From positions 124,001 through 188,000 of the forward strand of contig JBGSVW010000020.1 in the NCBI GenBank assembly GCA_041752735.1: a DNA stretch of 64,000 nt, written 5' to 3'. Within the stretch, counting starts at the first letter, position 1, and each line of letters opens with the position of its first letter. This DNA is from UBA1422 sp041752735. Lineage in GTDB: Bacteria; Bacillota; Clostridia; Peptostreptococcales; Anaerovoracaceae. Under the pieces are notes generated by a model that was given only the letters and a program-made list of their open reading frames with translations, did no database searches and was not told the origin of the DNA. The translations under genes and the position numbers were made by a program. Below, piece by piece: positions 26,253 through 33,113 of the stretch.

Positions 26253-26266
26253 CAGGAGGATAGAAA

Positions 26267-27412
26267 ATGAACTTTGATTTATCAGAAGATCACATCATGA
26301 TGAGAACAATGGTACGAGATTTTGCAGAGACCGAATGCGGCCCCGGAGCAGAAGAACGTGACGAAAAAGAAGAATTCCCCATGGACCTTTGGAAAAAGTG
26401 TGGACAATTGGGACTGGCGGGAATTACCTTTCCCGAAGAGTTTGGTGGAGTTGGTGCAGACTATTTGTCTTATGCCATCACCATTGAAGAGCTTTCCAGA
26501 GTGGATGCATCCTTGGGTGTAACCATTTCAGCTCATTCCAGCCTTTGCGCCAATCCAATTTATATGTTTGGCACAGAAGAGCAAAAGAAAAAATATCTGA
26601 CTCCGTTGGCAACCGGCGAAAAAATGGGCGCATTCGGCTTGACTGAATCAATGGCTGGTTCCGATGCCAAGGGAACAAGAACCACAGCAGTAAGAGAAGG
26701 CGACGAATATGTGATCAACGGATCAAAAATTTTCATCACCAACGGATACTATGCTGATACATATATTGTCACAGCCCAAATGGACAAGAGCAAGGGCAAC
26801 CGTGGCATCGCAGCATTCATCATGGAAAAAGGCACCCCGGGTTTCTCCTTCGGCAAGAAAGAGAAAAAAATGGGAATCCGATCTTCCGCAACCTATGAAC
26901 TGGTATTTGAAAACTGCAGAATCCCAGCAGAGAACCTTTTGGGCCAAGAAGGCCAGGGCTTCAAAGTAGCCATGCAAACATTGGACTACGGTCGAATTGG
27001 CATTGCTTCCCAGGCACTGGGGATTGCACAGGGAGCTTACGAGCAGGCCCTCAAGTATTCCAAAGAAAGAGTACAGTTTGACAAAGCGCTTTGCGAAATG
27101 GATGTTATCCAGTTCAAGTTGGCGGACATGGCTACCCAAATTGAAGCGGCAAGACTGCTGGTGTATCAGGCATGTCATCTCGCAACCCAGCATAGGCCGG
27201 TTTCAAAACACTCCGCTATGGCAAAGGTATTCGCAGCAGAAACAGCCAATGCAGTTGCGACCCAAGCCGTTCAAATTCTGGGTGGATACGGATATACCCG
27301 TGACTATCCGGTGGAGCGCATGATGAGAGATGCCAAGATTACTGAGATCTATGAAGGAACCAGTGAAATTCAGCGAATCGTCATTGCAGCAAATATTTTG
27401 AAAGAAATGTAG
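26267..27412 (+). CDS. bcd: Acyl-CoA dehydrogenase, probably short-chain (butyryl-CoA type)
   Basis: A FAD enzyme that desaturates or, with Etf, reduces acyl-CoA at C2-C3. The 381-residue length and motifs match the butyryl-CoA dehydrogenase group: GAFGLTESMAGSDA for FAD/substrate binding, and the catalytic base Glu363 in YEGTSEIQR. It is followed 23 bases later by etfBA, so it is expected to use that Etf, possibly in a flavin-bifurcating complex that reduces crotonyl-CoA and ferredoxin with NADH. The role in crotonyl-CoA reduction is inferred; it could instead be the glutaryl-CoA enzyme and the 31892 gene the other. Confidence 0.85.
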   Translation: MNFDLSEDHIMMRTMVRDFAETECGPGAEERDEKEEFPMDLWKKCGQLGLAGITFPEEFGGVGADYLSYAITIEELSRVDASLGVTISAHSSLCANPIYMFGTEEQKKKYLTPLATGEKMGAFGLTESMAGSDAKGTRTTAVREGDEYVINGSKIFITNGYYADTYIVTAQMDKSKGNRGIAAFIMEKGTPGFSFGKKEKKMGIRSSATYELVFENCRIPAENLLGQEGQGFKVAMQTLDYGRIGIASQALGIAQGAYEQALKYSKERVQFDKALCEMDVIQFKLADMATQIEAARLLVYQACHLATQHRPVSKHSAMAKVFAAETANAVATQAVQILGGYGYTRDYPVERMMRDAKITEIYEGTSEIQRIVIAANILKEM

Positions 27413-27435
27413 GATAAAGGCAAGGAGGATCAAGA

Positions 27436-28206
27436 ATGAATATAGTTGTTTGTCTAAAGCAAACCTTTGATACAGAAGCAAAAATCGTACTAAATGCCAG
27501 TGGCAAAGTTGATGATACCGGCGTCACAACCGTCATCAACCCATACGATGAGTACGCTTTGGAAGAAGGACTGAAACTAAAAGAAAAGTTTGGCGGAGAA
27601 GTGGTAACGGTAAGCGTTGGCGGAGAAAAAGTACAAGCTGCCATCCGTACCGCTTTGGCTACAGGAGCAGACAGAGCCGTCCTGGTCACCGATCCGGCAT
27701 TGGATGGTGCGGATGAATGGGTTGTTGCAGAAGTCCTGGCCAAGGCCATTTCCCAAATGCCCCATGATATTATACTGGCCGGCAGAATTGCCGTAGATGA
27801 CCAGTCGGCACAGGTTGCTGTCCGTTTGGCTGAAGTATTAAATCTTCCCTCGGTTAGCTCCGTTGTAAAAATGGAATCCGAAGAAAGCAAAGTACTGGCA
27901 ACCAGAGAGATTGACGGCGGCACAGAAATCCTGGAAGTGCCCCTGCCCGCTGTTTTCACCGCACAAAAAGGTCTGAATGAGCCTCGCTATCCTAGCATGA
28001 TGGGCATCATGAAAGCCAAGAGCAAAGAAATCAAAGTGCTGACCTTGGCAGATCTAGGTGTGACAGAGTCACTTGCACCCAAAACCAGCCAACCGATTGT
28101 CACACTGCCCGGCGTCAGACAAGCCGGAGTCAAGATCCAGGGCGAAGCGCTGGATTGCGCAAAAGAACTTGTACGGCTTCTAAGTGAAGAAGCCAAGGCG
28201 ATATAG
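27436..28206 (+). CDS. etfB: Electron transfer flavoprotein beta subunit
   Basis: Starts MNIVVCLKQTFDTEAKI, the EtfB signature, and spans 256 residues. The nucleotide-binding segment VDDQSAQV and the recognition-loop region AALRTALATGAD-like AAIRTALATGAD are present. In bifurcating Etf the beta subunit binds NADH and the first FAD. Whether this Etf bifurcates cannot be settled by eye. AAGGAGG gives a strong start, and etfA follows after 15 bases. Confidence 0.94.
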   Translation: MNIVVCLKQTFDTEAKIVLNASGKVDDTGVTTVINPYDEYALEEGLKLKEKFGGEVVTVSVGGEKVQAAIRTALATGADRAVLVTDPALDGADEWVVAEVLAKAISQMPHDIILAGRIAVDDQSAQVAVRLAEVLNLPSVSSVVKMESEESKVLATREIDGGTEILEVPLPAVFTAQKGLNEPRYPSMMGIMKAKSKEIKVLTLADLGVTESLAPKTSQPIVTLPGVRQAGVKIQGEALDCAKELVRLLSEEAKAI

Positions 28207-28221
28207 GAAGGAGGAGAAAAA

Positions 28222-29208
28222 ATGGCAAAAGGAATTATGATATTTATCGAGCATCACAATGCTTCAATCCGTAAAGTGTCTTTGGAACTGCTCAGCCAGG
28301 CCAAAATTATTGCGGAGAAATCCGGCGATCCTGTGATCGCAGTCGTATTAGGTAAAGAAGCCTCCTCCGTTGCGGAACTGGCTGGCACATATGGCGCAGA
28401 TAAAGTCGTCTTTGTGGAAGATGATAAACTGGAAAATTACACCACCGGCGCATACACTTCTGTGTTGAATCAGCTGATTCAGAAAGAAGCCCCACAGGCA
28501 ATCCTGCTTGGGAATACCGCCATCGGAAAAGACTTGGCTCCTCGCCTTGCCCAACGGCTTGGTGTGGGCATGGCCTCTGACTGCACTGGTATGGAAATGG
28601 ATGACACGAATTTCTTAAAATTCAAGCGTCCCATCTATGGCGGAAAAGCAGCCACAGAGCTGACGTTGACACAAAAGCCCATTGTGGCCACCATTCGTCC
28701 CAACACTTTCCCATCCGGTGCGCCGGATGCAGCCCACAAGGCTGAAATGGTTAAAGAATCTGCCACTATTGATGCAGCAGACCTAAGAGCCATAGTCAAG
28801 GAAGTGGTTTTGGCCGCGTCGGAACGTCCGGAACTCATCGAAGCCGAGATTATCATATCAGGCGGACGAGGCATGAAAGGCCCGGAAAACTTCGTTCTTC
28901 TGGAAGATTGTGCCGATGCTATTGGTGCAGCAGTTGGGGCATCCCGTGCAGCAGTAGACGCAGGGTGGAGAGAACAGAAATTTCAGGTGGGGCAGACAGG
29001 CAAAACTGTATCCCCAACCCTATATATTGCCTGTGGCATCTCCGGAGCGATTCAGCATCTGGCAGGAATGGGATCCTCCAAAATCATCGTGGCCATCAAC
29101 AAAGACCCGGAAGCCAATATCTTCAATCTAGCTGATTATGGCATCGTAGGCGATTTGTTTGAAATTGTTCCTTTACTCACCGAGGAACTGAAAAAAATTC
29201 GTTCGTAA
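28222..29208 (+). CDS. etfA: Electron transfer flavoprotein alpha subunit
   Basis: The 328 residues have the EtfA order: an N-terminal domain, then the C-terminal FAD domain with SGGRGMKGPENF near residue 213, GQTGKTVSPTLYIACGISG near residue 256, and AINKDPEANIF near the end. It forms a heterodimer with EtfB and serves the acyl-CoA dehydrogenases on both sides. No extra N-terminal ferredoxin domain is present. The ribosome site is GGAAGGAGG. A 12-bp hairpin follows the gene. Confidence 0.94.
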   Translation: MAKGIMIFIEHHNASIRKVSLELLSQAKIIAEKSGDPVIAVVLGKEASSVAELAGTYGADKVVFVEDDKLENYTTGAYTSVLNQLIQKEAPQAILLGNTAIGKDLAPRLAQRLGVGMASDCTGMEMDDTNFLKFKRPIYGGKAATELTLTQKPIVATIRPNTFPSGAPDAAHKAEMVKESATIDAADLRAIVKEVVLAASERPELIEAEIIISGGRGMKGPENFVLLEDCADAIGAAVGASRAAVDAGWREQKFQVGQTGKTVSPTLYIACGISGAIQHLAGMGSSKIIVAINKDPEANIFNLADYGIVGDLFEIVPLLTEELKKIRS

Positions 29209-29235
29209 AGGATGATGGCACCTCCTAATTCTAAG

Positions 29236-29267
29236 TTTTACGTGGAGTGGAAACGCTCCACGTAAAA
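29236..29267 (+). other. Perfect 12-bp hairpin between etfA and the DUF6125-like gene
   Basis: TTTTACGTGGAG (29236-29247), eight-base loop, CTCCACGTAAAA (29256-29267). A-tract rather than T-run follows, so it is likely an mRNA stabilising or processing element that lets the etf part outlast the downstream part, not a plus-strand terminator. Confidence 0.6.
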
Positions 29268-29286
29268 AAAAGAAAGGCTCGCAACC

Positions 29287-30045
29287 ATGGCAAAAGACCT
29301 GATCACCAACGATATGAACAGAGAAGAACTGGCCTTATTCGCCATGGATCTTATGCATAGGTCTATGGTCCATCATGTTTTTTGGTTTAAAGAAGTCGAA
29401 CATCAAATGGGCTTTGAAGCCGCGCTGGAGATTATGGAAGAAGCCTACGACAAAAGCCGTCAGATTCAATTGAAGCGCCTCTCAAAAATTTTGGGGTTTC
29501 AATTGGAGAACGGCATCCCATCACCCCTTTTGTCCATGCCCAGGGAGACCTTGACGGAACTTATTGAGGGACTGGGAATCAACTGGCTGGCGGGAGATGG
29601 AGTTTGGTTTCAGGCTGTAGAAACCAGTCATGGAATGGGAGATGCTAAACGTTGCAATGACTCTTGCTGGGCTTGGTTCTCACCTTTTGAAGCCTGGTCC
29701 ATCAAGCGTTTTCTCAATCTGGGTGAGACTTCCGGCCTAGAAGGCTTACAAAAGGCCTTAGCGTACCGTCTATATGCCCAAATCAATGAGCAGTCCATCG
29801 TTCATGATGGCCCGGACAGTTTCGTCTTTCAGATGAATCATTGCCGGGTGCAAGCTGCCAGAAAAAGCAAGGGAATGGAGGACTACCCCTGCAAATCTGC
29901 AGGTTTGGTGGAATACACCAATTTTGCCCGTGCAATTGATCCAAGAATTCATACCCAATGCATTGCCTGTCCCCCGGATACCCATCCGGACGATTGGTTT
30001 TGCGCATGGAGATTTTCTATCATAGAGAAGGGAGAAAAACTATGA
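29287..30045 (+). CDS. DUF6125-like protein in the decarboxylase operon, function unknown
   Basis: A 252-residue soluble protein that I associate with DUF6125 from its C-terminal pattern; no function is known to me. That half has well-spaced cysteines and acid/aromatic residues: NHCRVQAARKSKG, YPCKSAG, DPRIHTQCIACPPD and FCAWRF. The CxxC-P-P-D and surrounding residues could bind a metal or form an active site. The N-terminal half is helical, with a HHVFW motif near residue 34. Its TGA overlaps the ATG of the next tiny membrane gene (ATGA), so production is coupled to the decarboxylase membrane parts. A role in assembling, biotin-carrier docking, or a CoA-ester step is possible but only guessed. 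Confidence 0.7.
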   Translation: MAKDLITNDMNREELALFAMDLMHRSMVHHVFWFKEVEHQMGFEAALEIMEEAYDKSRQIQLKRLSKILGFQLENGIPSPLLSMPRETLTELIEGLGINWLAGDGVWFQAVETSHGMGDAKRCNDSCWAWFSPFEAWSIKRFLNLGETSGLEGLQKALAYRLYAQINEQSIVHDGPDSFVFQMNHCRVQAARKSKGMEDYPCKSAGLVEYTNFARAIDPRIHTQCIACPPDTHPDDWFCAWRFSIIEKGEKL

Positions 30046-30140
30046 TCCCATTTAGTCCACTAAACGTAGCAATCATGGCGGCGGTCTTTATTGTCGTTGT
30101 CGTCGTATTTGCAGTGTGCATCCGGCGGGAGCTGAAATAA
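30042..30140 (+). CDS. 32-residue single-span membrane peptide
   Basis: The peptide is MIPFSPLNVAIMAAVFIVVV followed by VVFAVCIRRELK: a short N-terminus, one hydrophobic span of about 20 residues and a positive tail. Its start overlaps the previous stop as ATGA, and GGAGAAAAAC supplies a ribosome site. It lies in a row with another small membrane protein and the decarboxylase beta subunit. It may be an extra small subunit (compare the epsilon subunit of Veillonella methylmalonyl-CoA decarboxylase). It is too short for normal gene finders. Confidence 0.6.
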   Translation: MIPFSPLNVAIMAAVFIVVVVVFAVCIRRELK

Positions 30141-30186
30141 TCTCCCCCATTCTGAACAAGATCTGAATTAGAAAGGAATGTCAACT

Positions 30187-30339
30187 ATGAGTGATTCAAT
30201 TTTTATCGCAGCCCAGGTGTATCTTTATGCCTTTGTCATCTCATTGGGTGTGGCGGGATTGATTAAGTTGATGCTTTGGACCATACATCGGTTCAGCCCA
30301 AAGTCAGCCCAGCCTGAAGCAGGAGCATCCAATGAATAA
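30187..30339 (+). CDS. 50-residue OadG/GcdD-like membrane anchor (reduced delta subunit)
   Basis: The translation begins MSDSIFIAAQVYLYAFVISL and ends SPKSAQPEAGASNE. A single membrane span is followed by a short polar tail with Pro and Ala. This is the plan of decarboxylase delta subunits, which anchor the carboxyltransferase and biotin carrier to the beta subunit, but it lacks the long Ala/Pro part and the C-terminal domain (usual length over 100). AAAGGAATG precedes the start; the beta gene begins 15 bases later. Confidence 0.65.
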   Translation: MSDSIFIAAQVYLYAFVISLGVAGLIKLMLWTIHRFSPKSAQPEAGASNE

Positions 30340-30354
30340 TAGGGAGGTAAAGAA

Positions 30355-31560
30355 GTGAATTTAGCAAATCTTTTTCAAGGCATTGGCACGATGACGATAC
30401 AGGAACCTGGCATTGTCATTGCGCGAATTGTACTTATAATTTTAGGCGTTGCCCTGGTTTGGTTGGGCAAGCGTGGAACTCTTGAACCACTGATTATGGT
30501 TCCTATGGGATTTGGTATGCTGGCTGTTAATGCAGGTGTGCTATTCATGACGGCGACAACCACCGGCACCCTATTCGTAGACCCTTTGGTTACGGATACT
30601 GAAGGATTAATCAACACTTTGCAGATTGATTTTTTGCAACCCATCTATACATTTACCTTTAGCAATAGTTTAATAGCCTGTCTGGTGTTTATGGGTATCG
30701 GCGTTTTGGCAGATGTGGGAAGCTTATTGCGCTACCCGTTTACAAGTATGTTCATAGCACTTTTTGCCGAGTTGGGCACTATTCTGACTTTCCCCATCGC
30801 AAGAGCCTTTGGTCTCAGTTACGGGGAAGCGGCTGCTATTGCCATCGTTGGAACTGCAGACGGACCCATGGTCCTGTTTTCTTCCATGATGCTGGCACCT
30901 GAACTATTCGTACCCATAACGGTCATTGCCTATTTGTATTTAAGTCTGACCTATGGCGGATATCCATTCCTGGTACGGCTTATGATTCCCAAAGATCTCA
31001 GAGGACAAGTTATTAAGCTATCCAAAAAAACCAACGTAACCTCAGGGCAGAAGCTGGCGTTTGATGTGGTTGCTTGTGTGGTACTGTGCCTGCTATTGCC
31101 GGTCGCAGCGCCTCTGTTCCTGTCATTCTTCTTGGGAAATGCCATCAAAGAATCGGGAATCGTGAAGTACACAAAAATGCTGGAAGACGTAGTTCTTTAC
31201 TGGTCGACCTTCTTCCTGGGACTGTTGCTGGGCGTACTGTGTGACGCATCCACCATCATGAATCCGGATGTGCTTCCAATTTTAATATTGGGTATTGTGG
31301 CTTTGGGTCTGTCCGGTATTGGCGGAATCCTTGGTGGATATGCGGTATACCTAATCAATGGAAAAAACTTCAACCCCACCATTGGTATTGCTGGCGTATC
31401 CTGTGTTCCCACCACTGCAAAGATAGCACAACATGAAGTTATGCTAGCCAACAAACGTGCCAACGTCCTTCAGATAGCCATGGGCGCAAGTTTGAGCGGG
31501 GTCATTACCTCGGCAATTATTACCGGAGTTTACATCTCCTTTGCCGCCTTTGTGCACTAG
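30355..31560 (+). CDS. gcdB: Na+-translocating decarboxylase beta subunit (GcdB/OadB family)
   Basis: The membrane subunit that decarboxylates carboxybiotin and pumps Na+ out. It has about ten hydrophobic segments in 401 residues. The conserved Asp-containing segment GTADGPMVLFSSM lies near residue 164, and the second conserved region GVLCDASTIMNPDVLPILILG near residue 290; these hold residues linked to Na+ and proton passage in OadB. The start is GTG, with AGGGAGGTAAAG upstream. As the only beta subunit in the window it might also serve the methylmalonyl-CoA decarboxylase parts at 44482-46896. Confidence 0.92.
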   Translation: MNLANLFQGIGTMTIQEPGIVIARIVLIILGVALVWLGKRGTLEPLIMVPMGFGMLAVNAGVLFMTATTTGTLFVDPLVTDTEGLINTLQIDFLQPIYTFTFSNSLIACLVFMGIGVLADVGSLLRYPFTSMFIALFAELGTILTFPIARAFGLSYGEAAAIAIVGTADGPMVLFSSMMLAPELFVPITVIAYLYLSLTYGGYPFLVRLMIPKDLRGQVIKLSKKTNVTSGQKLAFDVVACVVLCLLLPVAAPLFLSFFLGNAIKESGIVKYTKMLEDVVLYWSTFFLGLLLGVLCDASTIMNPDVLPILILGIVALGLSGIGGILGGYAVYLINGKNFNPTIGIAGVSCVPTTAKIAQHEVMLANKRANVLQIAMGASLSGVITSAIITGVYISFAAFVH

Positions 31561-31667
31561 TAAAACCTTAGTCTTATATCAATAGTTAAATTTAAACCCG
31601 TATAGAATAAAATAAGTTAATGAAAACATATCAATTATCATATCAAATGATTCAAGGAGGATTTGAA

Positions 31668-31877
31668 ATGACAGAAATTACAAGCCCAATGGCAGGAAGA
31701 ATTGCAGAGATCAACATGGAAGTGGGTCAAACCATTACCGAAGACGATGAACTCTTTGTCATCGAAGCGATGAAAATGGAAAACGTTGTCTACGGAGACC
31801 CGGGTGTTGTAAAGCAAGTCCTGGTCAAGGTAGGAGACGAAGTAGAAGAAGACCAAGTATTGGCAATTGTAGAATAA
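31668..31877 (+). CDS. gcdC: Free-standing 69-residue biotinyl carrier protein, copy 2
   Basis: Nearly identical to the protein at 26043-26252: only residues 17, 18, 22, 67 and 68 differ. Lys36 in EAMKMEN is the biotin site. It sits between the beta subunit and an acyl-CoA dehydrogenase gene, so this copy is probably the gamma subunit of the local decarboxylase. The near-identity of the two genes, including the junction AGGAGGATAGAAAATG, contrasts with the diverged dehydrogenases after them and points to recent duplication or gene conversion. Confidence 0.85.
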   Translation: MTEITSPMAGRIAEINMEVGQTITEDDELFVIEAMKMENVVYGDPGVVKQVLVKVGDEVEEDQVLAIVE

Positions 31878-31891
31878 TAGGAGGATAGAAA

Positions 31892-33049
31892 ATGGATTTT
31901 GGATTTACAGAAGAACAAAGAATGGTCCAGGAAATGGCCCGCAACTTTGCAGAAAAAGAAATTGCCCCCTTCATCGAAGAAGACGAGAAGAACCATTATT
32001 ACCGTCGGGAAATCCTGACCAAAATGGGTGAGCTGGGACTTTTGGGATGGAACATTCCCGAAGAGTACGGCGGAAACGGAATGGGCTGGATGGAAGCTGT
32101 CACAGCGCTTTACGAGATTGCCAAGGTGCACACCTCCTGGAGACTTTCCATCAGCGGAAACTGCTGGGGACCGGCTATGACCATCAATGAATATGGAACA
32201 GAAGAGCAGAAACGCAAATACATTCCTGATCTAGTTAGCGGTAAGGCTGTAGGCAGCTTTGCCATGACAGAAGCCAACTCCGGTTCCGACGTAGGAAGCA
32301 TGAAGATGTTTGCTGAAGATAAGGGCGACCACTTTGTCATCAACGGATCCAAAATGTGGATTTCCGGTGGACATACATGTGATACAGGTCTGCTTTATGT
32401 GGTTACCACAGAAGGCGGCGGCCCTCGAGGCTTGTCCTGCTTCATCATTGACTACAACAACACGCCGGGTATCACCCGAATCCCCATCCACGAAAAAGTC
32501 GGTATGTGGCCTGCACCCACCTCAGAGTTGGTGTTTGAAAATGCCATCGTACCCAAAGAAAATCTCCTGGGCCCATTGAACAAGGGATTCCAGATTTGCA
32601 TGTGGCAGCTGAACAACACCAGAATGGGTTGTGCCACAGGCGCAGCAGCCTTGTCGGCAGCTTGCCTGGAAGGATCCGTCGCCTATGCCAATGAGAGAAC
32701 CCAGTTTGGACAACCCATTGGTAAGTTCCAGATGATTCAACAGCAGATTGCTGAAATGAAGCTGGAAGACGAAGCCGCGAAATACCTGTTATTCCGAGCA
32801 GCTTACTTAAAGGACAAAGGATTGCCCAGCCAACAGGAAACATCCATGGCGAAGCTTTTCTCCTGCAACGCAGCGGTACATGCCGCCAACGTGGCCATGA
32901 AGATTTATGGCTCCTACGGATATTCCACAGAGTATCCATGCGGAAGATGGCTCCGAGATGCCAAGCAGTTTGAGACCTTAGAAGGCACATCCAATATTCA
33001 TATGGGTATTGTGGCCAGCATCGAACTGGGTTATCAGGCCAACCGATAA
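31892..33049 (+). CDS. Acyl-CoA dehydrogenase, probably non-decarboxylating glutaryl-CoA dehydrogenase
   Basis: A 385-residue FAD enzyme with the catalytic base Glu364 in LEGTSNIHMG, where the His-Met pair recalls glutaryl-CoA dehydrogenases (EGTxxIH). The FAD segment GSFAMTEANSGSDVG is present. It lies directly before gcdA, so glutaryl-CoA to glutaconyl-CoA is the expected step, leaving decarboxylation to the biotin enzyme, as known for the Desulfococcus-type enzyme. It is clearly diverged from the dehydrogenase at 26267. Its electron acceptor is presumably EtfAB. Confidence 0.82.
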   Translation: MDFGFTEEQRMVQEMARNFAEKEIAPFIEEDEKNHYYRREILTKMGELGLLGWNIPEEYGGNGMGWMEAVTALYEIAKVHTSWRLSISGNCWGPAMTINEYGTEEQKRKYIPDLVSGKAVGSFAMTEANSGSDVGSMKMFAEDKGDHFVINGSKMWISGGHTCDTGLLYVVTTEGGGPRGLSCFIIDYNNTPGITRIPIHEKVGMWPAPTSELVFENAIVPKENLLGPLNKGFQICMWQLNNTRMGCATGAAALSAACLEGSVAYANERTQFGQPIGKFQMIQQQIAEMKLEDEAAKYLLFRAAYLKDKGLPSQQETSMAKLFSCNAAVHAANVAMKIYGSYGYSTEYPCGRWLRDAKQFETLEGTSNIHMGIVASIELGYQANR

Positions 33050-33113
33050 ACGAAACCATTTTCAATGGTAACGTGAAGCAACGGACCCACTACTCAATGG
33101 AAAGGAGAATCAA

